Shown here: piece after piece, positions 26,030 to 34,099 of the stretch | How the letters are laid out: each line of letters begins with the position of its first letter | How positions within the stretch are numbered: position 1 is the first letter of the stretch | NCBI RefSeq assembly: GCF_914271485.1 | Contig: NZ_CAJZAG010000017.1 | Span: 1 to 64,000, forward strand | Direction: 5' to 3' | DNA from: Cupriavidus pampae | GTDB lineage: Bacteria; Pseudomonadota; Gammaproteobacteria; Burkholderiales; Burkholderiaceae | DNA: 64,000 bases | The notes under the pieces: generated by a model | Told to the model about the DNA's origin: nothing | What the model saw: the letters and a program-made list of their open reading frames with translations, nothing else | The model's database searches: none | Position numbers and translations under genes: made by a program

Positions 26030-26069
26030 ATACAGACCTGTCTACTATTCTAAATAGACAGATCTGTAT
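26030..26069. promoter_or_regulatory. paired TetR operators at the DUF1348 promoter
   Basis: ATACAGACCTGTCTA (26030-26044) and TAGACAGATCTGTAT (26055-26069) are inverted copies with one mismatch, 10 bases apart. Each contains ACAG-N2-CTGT, the same core as the TetR promoter site at 22871-22880. One copy fills the -35/-10 spacer and the other lies just past the -10 box. Confidence 0.7.
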
Positions 26070-26074
26070 GTCAA
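26047..26074 (-). promoter_or_regulatory. sigma-70-type promoter of the DUF1348 gene
   Basis: Reverse strand: TTGACA (26069-26074), 16-base spacer, TAGAAT (26047-26052). The transcription start should lie roughly 70 bases before ATG 25967. Confidence 0.65.
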
Positions 26075-26087
26075 GAGGCCTCTTTGC

Positions 26088-26927
26088 TCAGCGTTTCGTC
26101 ACCACGACTTCGAGGTATTCGCTCGGCACCACGAGCGAGTCCTTCCCAGCCTCGTTCAGGCTGTTCAACAGGTCGGTGAGATCGCGCGCGAGGCCGTCCG
26201 CGCGATCCGGTGGCAGCGCGCCAAAGGCCTTGTGTACCGGGCCGTACCAGTTGCGGAAGACTTCGATAAAGTGCGCCGGCGAGCGATAGCGGAAGCGGAA
26301 CTTGCGCGGCGTGACGGCGATGGTCGCGCCATGGGGGTCGAACAGCGCGTGCAGGTGCTCCTCCACGCCCCATTTCGAGGGCGGGGACACGCCGGCCGGT
26401 GGCGGTACATAGCCGCCGAGCGTCTTGAACACCTGGCCGATGAAGCCTTGTGGCGTCCAGTTGGCCAGTCCGATGCGGCCGCCCGGCCGGCAAACGCGCA
26501 TCATCTCGGCCGCGCAGCGCGGCTGATCCGGGGCGAACATCACGCCGAACGTCGACAGCACCGCATCGAAGCTGGCGTCGTCGAACGGCAGTGCTTCGGC
26601 ATCGGCCTCCTGAAACCGCACCTCGAAGCGTTCCGCGCGTGCACGTTCAGCGCCCCGTTCGAGCAACGTGCCGACGTAGTCCGTGGAAGTTACCTTGCAG
26701 CCGCGACGCGCGGCAGCGAGCGTCGCATTGCCATTGCCCGCGGCGACATCGAGCACCCTCTCGTCGAATCTGAGGTCGCAGGCCTCGGCGAGTTGCTCGC
26801 CGACGATCTGCAGCGTGGTGCCGATCACCGCATAGTCACCGCTGGCCCAGGCCGCCTGCTGGCGACCCTTGAGCGCGGCCAAATCTACCTGCGGAGCGTC
26901 CTGGCCTGTCGTGGAAGTGTTAGTCAT
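26088..26927 (-). CDS. class I SAM-dependent methyltransferase
   Basis: 279 residues from ATG 26927, with AAGGA upstream. The SAM-binding motif VLDVAAGNGNATLAAA (about 64-79), the acidic motif II STDYVGTLLERG and ADAEALPFDDASFDAVLSTFG are those of the UbiE/Methyltransf_11 group. The methyl acceptor is unknown. It starts 19 bases after the hydrolase-LuxR gene on the same strand, so the two form an operon. Confidence 0.83.
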   Translation of the reverse strand: MTNTSTTGQDAPQVDLAALKGRQQAAWASGDYAVIGTTLQIVGEQLAEACDLRFDERVLDVAAGNGNATLAAARRGCKVTSTDYVGTLLERGAERARAERFEVRFQEADAEALPFDDASFDAVLSTFGVMFAPDQPRCAAEMMRVCRPGGRIGLANWTPQGFIGQVFKTLGGYVPPPAGVSPPSKWGVEEHLHALFDPHGATIAVTPRKFRFRYRSPAHFIEVFRNWYGPVHKAFGALPPDRADGLARDLTDLLNSLNEAGKDSLVVPSEYLEVVVTKR

Positions 26928-26946
26928 GGGAATCGTCCTTTCGATG

Positions 26947-28023
26947 TCATGGGTGGCGACCGTCGTAGCCGGCCTCGCGCGCCAATACGATGGCCTGCGA
27001 GCGGTTTTCAACTTCCAGTTTCGAGAAGATATTGGTGATGTGGTTGCGCACGGTTTTTTCGCAAAGGCCCAGATGCGCGGCAATCTGCGCGTTGTCGCGG
27101 CCCTGCGCGATCAGCACCACCACATCGCGCTCGCGCCGCGTCAGTGTCATGAAAGCCGGATCGTCGATGGCATCGGTGGCGGGCAGGAATGCGCGCACCT
27201 CATCCAGCCAGCGCTCCCATGCGGGTTCGTCCTCCAGCAGCAGATGATTGCCGCTCTCCAGCGGCACGAAGTGCGCGTGGGGAATCATGCTGGCGATCAG
27301 GCGGCCTTCGTCGAATGGCACGCGCGCGTCGCGCACCGCGTGCAAGACCAGCGTCGGGCAGCTGACCTGCGGCAGCAGTTCCACCACATCGATGTCGTTG
27401 AAGATGCGCATGAAGCGCGCCGCGTTGCTCGGCGAGGTGGAAACACGTTCGAGCTCATTGAACCAGCGGTGCTGCGCGGCGGTGCCGCCGGGAATGAACT
27501 GCGTGGTGAAGAACTGGCGGAACGCGGGATTCTCCTGTCCCCAGCCCAGTTCGGCGAGGCGCGCCATCAGTTCGGCTTCTTCGCGCATCTCGGGCGTCGG
27601 GTTGCGCTTGAGCCGGCCGCGCGCGTAGCCGCCGTGCAGGATCAGGTGCGAGACGCGCTCGGGATGCTTGACCGCATACGCCACCGCGATCGACGCCCCC
27701 TGCGAGATGCCGAGCAACGGAAAGCGATCGACGCCGGTGGCATCGACGATCGTTTCCAAGTCACGCAGCCACGCATTGAATGTGAGGTCCTCCACGTGGC
27801 GATCGGACAAGCCGCAGCCGCGCTCGTCGTAGCGCACGAACGTATGGGCCTCGGACAGCGCGCACATCATGTGGCTCCACACCGGGCTGGCCACGTCGAA
27901 CTCGAGGTGGCTCATCCAGTTCGCGGCCTTGACGAGCGGCGGGCCGCTACCAGAGATGGCGTAGGCGAGCCTCACACCATCGAGGCTGGTGCATAGGCGA
28001 ATCTGCTGCTTGAGCGTCGGCAT
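26947..28023 (-). CDS. alpha/beta hydrolase fused to a LuxR-type DNA-binding domain
   Basis: 358 residues from ATG 28023. Residues 1-285 form an alpha/beta hydrolase with nucleophile Ser107 in GISQG, a late Asp (VRDARVPFDEG) and His in ESGNHLLLE, so the triad appears complete. Residues 294-355 are a LuxR/GerE helix-turn-helix (LTRRERDVVVLIAQG, KTVRNHITNIFSKLEV). The fusion suggests a regulator that binds, or hydrolyses, a small ester or lactone-like signal. It precedes the methyltransferase and faces the diiron gene divergently. Confidence 0.88.
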   Translation of the reverse strand: MPTLKQQIRLCTSLDGVRLAYAISGSGPPLVKAANWMSHLEFDVASPVWSHMMCALSEAHTFVRYDERGCGLSDRHVEDLTFNAWLRDLETIVDATGVDRFPLLGISQGASIAVAYAVKHPERVSHLILHGGYARGRLKRNPTPEMREEAELMARLAELGWGQENPAFRQFFTTQFIPGGTAAQHRWFNELERVSTSPSNAARFMRIFNDIDVVELLPQVSCPTLVLHAVRDARVPFDEGRLIASMIPHAHFVPLESGNHLLLEDEPAWERWLDEVRAFLPATDAIDDPAFMTLTRRERDVVVLIAQGRDNAQIAAHLGLCEKTVRNHITNIFSKLEVENRSQAIVLAREAGYDGRHP

Positions 28024-28373
28024 TGGGCGACTTTTCGCTGGCAGGTTGCGGGAAGACGCTTGGGTGACATTTCCAGAGTAGGCAAATGCGCGCACGCGCG
28101 CGAGGACGGAAGTCTCGACAAATGCACGGTGCGCCGCCCCGGTTGCCATTTTTGGTCCGTGCGAACGACGCCGCCGCCGCGCTCGACGGCAAATTCCGAT
28201 TGTCCTGTCTGCCTAACATGGGTCGCAAGCGGGACCGTCGTCCCGGGTCGGGACGCCTCAACACCATGCAAATCCCGCCGCCCGGGACACGCGCCTCATG
28301 TGCGGACACGCGCTCGCTGGAATCATTACGGCACGTCCTGCACGGACGTCTTTACACAACAGGAGTCCCGCAA
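28024..28373. other. divergent promoter region, hydrolase-LuxR / diiron genes
   Basis: 350 bases with no credible gene. It includes an alternating GCGCGCACGCGCGCG tract near 28092-28110 and several GGGAC/GTCCC pairs near 28230-28250. Promoters for both flanking genes should lie here; I cannot identify a convincing operator. Confidence 0.4.
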
Positions 28374-29351
28374 ATGGAAGTCGCATCGATGCCAACCGAC
28401 ACACAACGCTATGCCCGCTGTATCGCCGCCTCGCGGCGCATTCGCTGGGACATCGACCAGGATGTTATCCGTCAGCGCAAGTTCGATCTGGCCCACAAGT
28501 TTCTGCCCGACGGCCTCTCGCTCGTCAACGAGTTGCCGTTTCTGTCCGCTGCCGAGCAGCGCTTTCTGAGCCAGGTGCAAGGTCGTACTTACGCCAACAT
28601 GTTTCGTCTGGTCGAGCGCTTTGTCGGTGCCAAGGTGCTGGATATTTCGCGCGATCACTGGTTCGGCGATCAGGTCGCGCTCGAGGCGCTGGTGCGCTTT
28701 ACGGATGAAGAGCTCAAGCATCAGGAGCTGTTTCGCCGGGTTGAGCTGCTGGCCGCCGAAGGCATGCCAGAGGGCTATCAGTTCGTACCGGATGCCAACG
28801 AGGTGGCCGAGTTCGTGCTGGGCAAGGAAACCTGGGCCGTGCTGGCATTGACCTGCCATATCGAACTGGTCTCACAGGCGCATTACCGCGCCAGCATCGG
28901 TACCGCGCCGGATCTGTCGGATCTGTTCAAGGACATCTTCATGTTCCACTGGCGCGAGGAATCGCAGCACGCGATTCTCGACGAGCTCGAATGGGCGCGC
29001 GAGAACGCCAAGCTGACGAACCTGCAGCGCGATGCGGGCGTGGCCGACATGATCCAGATCGTCGGCGCGCTCGACCAGATCCTGCAGCGCCAGGCCGCTG
29101 CCGATACCGCGTACTTCATGCGCACGATCCGCGGTGCCGACCATGCGCCGCACGCGGCGGAGGTCGAACATGTCGTGCTGAAGGCGTACCGCTGGACCTA
29201 CTTCGTGTCGGGCATGCTGGAGCCGCGGTTCGTCAAGCTGCTCGGGGAACTGACTACCGAAGCGCAACGCTCTTGCATCGATGCGGCCATGGCGCCGCTG
29301 CTGTACGCAATGCCGGCGGAGGGTGCTCCCGTGCCGGCGATGGCGGCCTGA
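28374..29351 (+). CDS. ferritin-fold diiron protein (AurF-like N-oxygenase family)
   Basis: 325 residues from ATG 28374, with AGGAG 9 bases upstream. Two metal-binding signatures are visible: E113-L-K-H116 in TDEELKHQELF and H192-x3-E196-x2-H199 in FHWREESQHAILDE, plus Glu164 in CHIELVSQAHY. The H-x3-E-x2-H pattern is typical of AurF-type diiron oxygenases, which oxidise amines. The substrate is unknown. It is transcribed divergently from the hydrolase-LuxR/methyltransferase operon, its likely functional partner. Confidence 0.65.
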   Translation: MEVASMPTDTQRYARCIAASRRIRWDIDQDVIRQRKFDLAHKFLPDGLSLVNELPFLSAAEQRFLSQVQGRTYANMFRLVERFVGAKVLDISRDHWFGDQVALEALVRFTDEELKHQELFRRVELLAAEGMPEGYQFVPDANEVAEFVLGKETWAVLALTCHIELVSQAHYRASIGTAPDLSDLFKDIFMFHWREESQHAILDELEWARENAKLTNLQRDAGVADMIQIVGALDQILQRQAAADTAYFMRTIRGADHAPHAAEVEHVVLKAYRWTYFVSGMLEPRFVKLLGELTTEAQRSCIDAAMAPLLYAMPAEGAPVPAMAA

Positions 29352-29420
29352 CGAGCCCGGCTGGCGCCCCGCTTCCGCTGCAGGCAGGCGCGGGAGCGGA
29401 GTGCCAGCCCACGGCTCGTC
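29350..29420. terminator. large hairpin between convergent genes
   Basis: GACGAGCC-C-GGCTGGC (29350-29365) pairs with GCCAGCC-CAC-GGCTCGTC (29403-29420). Within the loop, CCGCTTCCGC pairs with GCGGGAGCGG with one wobble. The long stem between two convergent stop codons suggests a two-way transcription barrier, although no T-run follows on either strand. Confidence 0.55.
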
Positions 29421-29424
29421 CGGA

Positions 29425-30414
29425 TCAGTCCTCGCGGATACCCGCCCGTTGCGCGATCATGCGCATGCGGGGTAGTTCCTTGTCGATCATTGCCGCCACC
29501 TGTTCGGCCGGCGCGTACTTCGGCTCGAGCCCATTGGCCAGCAGCTTTTGCTTGACCTCGGGGTCGGTCATCACCTTGGCCACCGCACTTTCCAGTTTCG
29601 CCTTGACCTCGGCGGGCAAGCCGCGTGGCGCGGCGATGGCCACCCACGAGTCGGCATCAAAGCCTGGATAGCCCGCTTCCGCGACGGTAGGGACGTCGGG
29701 CAGCAACGAGGCACGCGTGGCACCCGTCACGGCGATGGCCTTGAGCTTGCCGCTGCGGATATGCGGCAACGACGCCGCCACGGTATCGACCGAAAACGGA
29801 ATCTGCCCACCGATCAGATCGGCGATCGCGGGCGCGCTGCCCTTGTAGGGAATGTGCTGCATCTTCATGCCGGTGGCATTGAGCAACGTCTCTCCCGCGA
29901 AATGCCCGGTGGTACCGGTGCCGAACGATCCGTACACGTACTTGCCCGGGGCCGCACTGACCGCGCTGACCATCTGCTTCAGGTTGTCCACCGGCACCGA
30001 TCGATTGGCCACGATGATCAACGGCACCCGTGTGACCAGCCCCACCGGTTCGAAACTCTTGATCGGGTCATACGGCAGGCTCGACTTGATGGCCGGATTG
30101 ACCGTGAACGTCGACCCCGAGCTGATCAGCAACGTATAGCCATCCGCAGGCGCCTTCGCGACATACCCCGCACCAACGATGGTGCCCGCCCCCGCGCGAT
30201 TCTCGATGACCACGGGCTGCCCGATCGTATCGCCAAGCGCCTTGCCCACGACGCGTCCGATGATATCAACAGCGCCGCCTGCGGGAAACGGCACCACCAG
30301 CACCACCGGCTTCGTTGGAAAGCTTTGAGCCTGCGCGGCGGGCGCCCACGCAAAGAGACACGAAAGCGCGGCGATGCCGCACTGGCAGAAGGTACGGCGT
30401 AGTGGGGGTTTCAT
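29425..30414 (-). CDS. Bug-family tripartite tricarboxylate transporter solute-binding protein
   Basis: 329 residues. A signal peptide (1-30, ending AQA) is followed by the Bug pattern FPTKPVVLVVPFPAGGAVDIIGR, GQPVVIENRAGAGTIVGAGYVAKAPADGYTLL and YGSFGTGTTGHFAGE. It captures a carboxylate or similar solute in the periplasm. No TctA/TctB membrane genes are adjacent, so this is one of the orphan Bug proteins that are numerous in Bordetella and Cupriavidus. Confidence 0.92.
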   Translation of the reverse strand: MKPPLRRTFCQCGIAALSCLFAWAPAAQAQSFPTKPVVLVVPFPAGGAVDIIGRVVGKALGDTIGQPVVIENRAGAGTIVGAGYVAKAPADGYTLLISSGSTFTVNPAIKSSLPYDPIKSFEPVGLVTRVPLIIVANRSVPVDNLKQMVSAVSAAPGKYVYGSFGTGTTGHFAGETLLNATGMKMQHIPYKGSAPAIADLIGGQIPFSVDTVAASLPHIRSGKLKAIAVTGATRASLLPDVPTVAEAGYPGFDADSWVAIAAPRGLPAEVKAKLESAVAKVMTDPEVKQKLLANGLEPKYAPAEQVAAMIDKELPRMRMIAQRAGIRED

Positions 30415-30920
30415 GGTGTTTCCTCAGATGGACACGACAGGACACGACGACAGGACCATCGTAAGAAGAAAGCCGAGAAACGTGCTTGCGAAGAACTAGT
30501 CCTTGACCCATGGTTTGCTGTCTCAGACCGGCCTCAACCGTCGTGCAATTCTGCATGCACCACGATATACGCAACAAAATTCCATGCCGGAGTTTTGCCC
30601 GAACGTCGCCCGATGGGACTCGGCAAACCGGAGAACCAGCACCGACGCCACCTCGCGCCGAATCGCTCATTATCAATTCCGCGCCATCGCTTACGTGGTC
30701 AAAAAAACGCCGTTCAACGCCTGTCCATGACGGGGAATCGTGCACAGGCGCGGGGAAATTTCCCGCTTGTGCAAAAAAGAAAGGCTTGCAACGCGAGCAT
30801 GTAAAAACGTCACGCACTCCGCGCGAAATCGCCGCAAAACGCGATGTTTTCATTGGCATGCATTCTGCGTTCCCCTGTGGTTGCTTTCCAAAACCCCACA
30901 AGTAAAGTAAAGGAGCAGCC
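30415..30920. other. long divergent intergenic region with imperfect hairpin
   Basis: 506 bases, lower in GC than its surroundings, with no convincing gene. It contains the inverted repeat at 30741-30773 and AAAGGAG just before the ferritin-like gene. Promoters for the Bug gene (leftward) and the ferritin-like gene (rightward) must lie here. Confidence 0.45.
30741..30773. promoter_or_regulatory. inverted repeat centred on GGGAAATTTCCC
   Basis: The perfect palindrome GGGAAATTTCCC (30753-30764) is extended by TGCACA (30741-30746) pairing with TGTGCA (30768-30773), with a small internal loop. It lies about 150 bases upstream of the ferritin-like gene. It is a candidate operator or RNA hairpin. 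Confidence 0.4.
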
Positions 30921-31466
30921 ATGTCCGACCAACCGTTCCTGACGGATATCAAGACTCTGCGAGAGCGCGCCCGCCAGCACATCGATGACGGTGCCGTCAC
31001 AGCCGGCTATGACGCGGAACGCGCCACGGTGATCAACCTGCTCAACGATGCGCTCGCGACGGAGATCGTCTGCACGCTGCGCTATCGTCGCCACTACTTC
31101 ATGGCCAAGGGGCCGACGTCAAAGAGCGTTGCGGCCGAGTTTCTCGCGCATTCGAATGAAGAACAGGGGCATGCCGATCAGATTGCCGAGCGAATCGTGC
31201 AGCTCGGCGGCGAGCCGAATTTTTCGCCGGAGGGTCTGCTGACGCGGAGCCACGCGGAGTACGTCGAGGGCGCGTCGCTGACCGATATGATCAAGGAGAA
31301 TCTGGTAGCCGAGCGCATCGCGATCGATTCCTATCGCGAGATCGTTCAGTACCTGGCCGACAAGGATCCAACCACGCGCCGCATGCTGGAAGAAATCCTG
31401 GCGGTCGAAGAAGAGCATGCCGACGATATGTCGGATCTGCTGTCCGCCGCCAGCACGAACCACTGA
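30921..31466 (+). CDS. ferritin-like (bacterioferritin/Dps-related) protein
   Basis: 181 residues, a four-helix bundle with a full diiron set: Glu48, E81-x2-H84 (NEEQGHADQ), Glu131 (VAERIAIDSY) and E163-x2-H166 (VEEEHADDM). It probably oxidises and stores iron or shields DNA from peroxide in the cytoplasm. AAAGGAG lies upstream of ATG. It is a single-gene unit ending at a strong bidirectional terminator. Confidence 0.85.
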   Translation: MSDQPFLTDIKTLRERARQHIDDGAVTAGYDAERATVINLLNDALATEIVCTLRYRRHYFMAKGPTSKSVAAEFLAHSNEEQGHADQIAERIVQLGGEPNFSPEGLLTRSHAEYVEGASLTDMIKENLVAERIAIDSYREIVQYLADKDPTTRRMLEEILAVEEEHADDMSDLLSAASTNH

Positions 31467-31493
31467 AGCGGCGTACCGAAGCAGCGAGCGGTA

Positions 31494-31529
31494 AACGAAA
31501 CAAGGGGGCATCAGCCCCCTTGTTTCGTT
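31494..31529. terminator. bidirectional intrinsic terminator
   Basis: A perfect 16-base inverted repeat (31494-31509 and 31514-31529, arms AACGAAACAAGGGGGC and its complement) around an ATCA loop. The A and T ends of the arms supply a T-rich tail in both directions. It serves both the ferritin-like gene and the convergent flavoprotein gene. Confidence 0.88.
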
Positions 31530-31547
31530 ACTCAAACGCGCTGCGTG

Positions 31548-33347
31548 TCAGGCCACTGTGACCAATGCCTCGCGACGCTCGGCTTCCGCGAGGAAGCTGT
31601 GAATCTGCGCAACCACGGCCGCGCCTTCGCCTACCGCCGCGGCGACACGCTTGGTCGAACCCGAGCGCACATCGCCGATCGCAAACACGCCCGGCACGCT
31701 GGTCTCGAGCGTGTAGATGCCGCCGTCCTCGCCCATCTGGCACTTCTTGCGCGCGGCCGTGCCCGTGAGCACAAAGCCCTTTTCGTCCGTCCGCACATTG
31801 CACGCACGCAGCCATTCGGTATTGGGCGCGGCGCCGATGAACAGGAACACGTGGCGCATGGCGGCAGAGAGCGCATCCTCGCCCTTCGCCCGCTCGCGAT
31901 AGCGCACCGTCTCCAGCCAGCCCTCGCCCTCCATCCCGGTGATCTGCGCATGGGTGTGCAGATGCACGTTGGACAGACCCTTGAGCCGATCGATCAGGTA
32001 GCGCGACATCGTCGCTTCGAGCCCTTCGCCGCGCACGAGGATATGCACCTCTTTCGCATGCGATGCCAGGTAGACCGCGGCCTGCCCCGCCGAATTGCCG
32101 CCACCGACGAGCATCGCATGCTCGTCCTTGCACAGCTTGGCCTCGACCGGTGAAGCCCAGTAGTAGACGCCCCGACCCTCGTATTGATCGAGCGAATCGA
32201 TGTCCGCACGCCGATACTGCGCGCCGCTGGCGATGACCACCGTGCGCGCGGGCACCTTGCGGCCATCCTTGAGCTCGATCTGGATCGGACTGTCGCCGCA
32301 ATGCAGCGCCTTGACCTCGAGCGGAATCGCCACGTGCGCGCCGAACTTCTGCGCCTGCACGAACGCGCGGCCGGCCAGTGCCTGGCCCGAGATGCCCGTA
32401 GGGAAACCGAGGTAGTTCTCGATCCGCGCGCTGGCCCCGGCCTGGCCGCCCGGCGAACGACAATCGATCACCGCCACCGACAAGCCTTCGGATGCCGCAT
32501 ACACGGCGGTGGCCAGGCCGGCCGGACCCGCGCCGACCACGATCACATCATAGACATGGTCTTCGGCGAAATTGGGCACGATGCCGAGGCATGACGCCAG
32601 TTGGCCCTCGTCCGGCGCGCGCAGCACGCTGCCATCCGGACAGATGACCATCGGAAAATCGCTTTGCGGGGCGTTGCTGACGTCGAGCAGGCCGATCGCA
32701 TCGCGATCCACCTCCACGTCGACCACCTTGTGCGGATAGCCATTGCGCCGCAGAAACGCCTGTAGCGCCAGCAGCAGCGGCTCCGTGCCGCGGCCCACGA
32801 GTACCGGACCACTGCCGTTCTCGATCAGGCCCACGCGGCGCAGGATCATCGAACGCATGATGCGCTCGCCCAGATCCGCTTCCGCAACCAGTAACGCGCG
32901 CAGCCGCTCGGGCGGCACTACCAGCACGACGCTGTCTTCAAGCGCCAGCGCATCCACCAGCGTCGGACGGCCCGACAATTGCCCGACTTCGGCCAGGAAC
33001 TGACCCGGACCTTCATCGATGATCGGCTTGCTGCGGCCCAGACCGTCGCGATGGATGATCTGCACCCGGCCTGACAGGATCAGATGCATGCCGCGGCCCT
33101 TCTCGCCAATGCGGAACAGCATCTCGTCCTTGCGCCACGAGTGTTCGGTGCCGAAGCGGCGCACGCGTTCGATCTCGGCCGCGCTCAGCGTGGGGAACAT
33201 CTGGTGGCGGCGCGTCGTAAATACCGAGAACGGCGTTTCGAGCCCGGCAACGGGCTCCGCATCCGGCTGCAACGCTGCCGCCTGCACTACCGTGTCGCCG
33301 ACATCCGTGTCGCCGACCGACTCTCGGTCGTCCTGCGTGATCTCCAT
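31548..33347 (-). CDS. cyclic-nucleotide-binding domain fused to thioredoxin-reductase-like flavoprotein
   Basis: 599 residues from ATG 33347, with GGGGGA upstream. Residues about 40-165 are a cNMP-binding beta-roll (FRIGEKGRGMHLILSGRVQI), 180-260 look like a glutaredoxin-fold linker, and 268-590 form a TrxR-like FAD/NADPH module (VVGAGPAGLATAVYAA, GGQAG, LVGGGNSAGQAAVYLA, FAIGDVRSGSTKR). The redox CATC of true thioredoxin reductases is replaced by WASP, so disulfide exchange in the usual way is impossible. The phosphate-loop Arg usual in cNMP domains is also not evident. The electron acceptor is unknown. Confidence 0.85.
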   Translation of the reverse strand: MEITQDDRESVGDTDVGDTVVQAAALQPDAEPVAGLETPFSVFTTRRHQMFPTLSAAEIERVRRFGTEHSWRKDEMLFRIGEKGRGMHLILSGRVQIIHRDGLGRSKPIIDEGPGQFLAEVGQLSGRPTLVDALALEDSVVLVVPPERLRALLVAEADLGERIMRSMILRRVGLIENGSGPVLVGRGTEPLLLALQAFLRRNGYPHKVVDVEVDRDAIGLLDVSNAPQSDFPMVICPDGSVLRAPDEGQLASCLGIVPNFAEDHVYDVIVVGAGPAGLATAVYAASEGLSVAVIDCRSPGGQAGASARIENYLGFPTGISGQALAGRAFVQAQKFGAHVAIPLEVKALHCGDSPIQIELKDGRKVPARTVVIASGAQYRRADIDSLDQYEGRGVYYWASPVEAKLCKDEHAMLVGGGNSAGQAAVYLASHAKEVHILVRGEGLEATMSRYLIDRLKGLSNVHLHTHAQITGMEGEGWLETVRYRERAKGEDALSAAMRHVFLFIGAAPNTEWLRACNVRTDEKGFVLTGTAARKKCQMGEDGGIYTLETSVPGVFAIGDVRSGSTKRVAAAVGEGAAVVAQIHSFLAEAERREALVTVA

Positions 33348-34099
33348 GCTTCCCCCTGGCAAGGATGCGCGCGCGCCCGTCAGTGCAAGCGTCACGAAAG
33401 GTTAAAAGATGCTGCGCGCAAACCGTCGCAACCTATCGATAGTAGCCCTCCTGCGAGCGCTACGCACTCCCAGAATGTGCATATGCAGCAATCGACTATA
33501 AATGTGCGCAATACTACCCTCCAATCTGCAAGCCAACCCAAGGTGGACGGTCGCAATTCAAGGCCGTTAATTGCACCATATCGCCGTGCGATCAATGGTA
33601 AGGATTTTCCTACAGCCGAAACCGGATATCCCGATATTTGCGCCAACGCCGTCCATGTGAGAATCGCGCCTTCATCGGGCGCGATTAATTTTTATGCACG
33701 CATAAGAATCGCACGGTGCCGCAAAGTTGAATTTTTCCGTCCCCGCTTCATATAGATGTGTATTGGATATTTGTCGCATCGCTCATTCCGGATTTCCGGA
33801 ATTTCCCCAGCCACCCTGCTGCCTCGGCGTTGCCACAGGCGTTGCGGTATGGTCACGGCCCCGCACGTGATCGTGCATCCGCGCAAGCGTGGGGATCGCG
33901 CACGCGCCAATTGCGGTCGACAAGGGAATAATGCTGGCGTCGACGGTTATCCCTGACTGGAAATTCCACAGCGGCTAATCACATTGATTTTTTCAATCCC
34001 AGCGATAGCTAATGAACATTGTCGGCAAAGCCGTGCGTCTGCGAAAATCCGCAAGCCATCCGCGCGGCGTTACCTGATGTGCGGAATTCCGAGATTTCG
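33348..34099. other. 752-base AT-richer intergenic region
   Basis: No protein gene is supported. It holds an orphan rightward terminator (33662-33694), suggesting a small RNA transcribed from somewhere after about 33400. It should also hold the promoter of the response-regulator operon near its right end. No domain-like translation was found in any frame. Confidence 0.45.
33662..33694 (+). terminator. orphan intrinsic terminator, possible sRNA end
   Basis: AATCGCGCC (33662-33670), 7-base loop, GGCGCGATT (33678-33686), then AATTTTTA. It is rightward-oriented, yet no rightward protein gene lies upstream of it within the intergenic region, so it may end a non-coding transcript. Confidence 0.6.

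Noticed and set aside
28092..28110. Alternating GCGCGC tract as a Z-DNA or regulatory element.
   Set aside because: Short and expected in a genome of this GC content; nothing else supports a function.
30266..31000. A 244-codon leftward frame across the Bug/ferritin intergenic region.
   Set aside because: It overlaps the start of both flanking genes, has no ribosome binding site and no recognisable domain.
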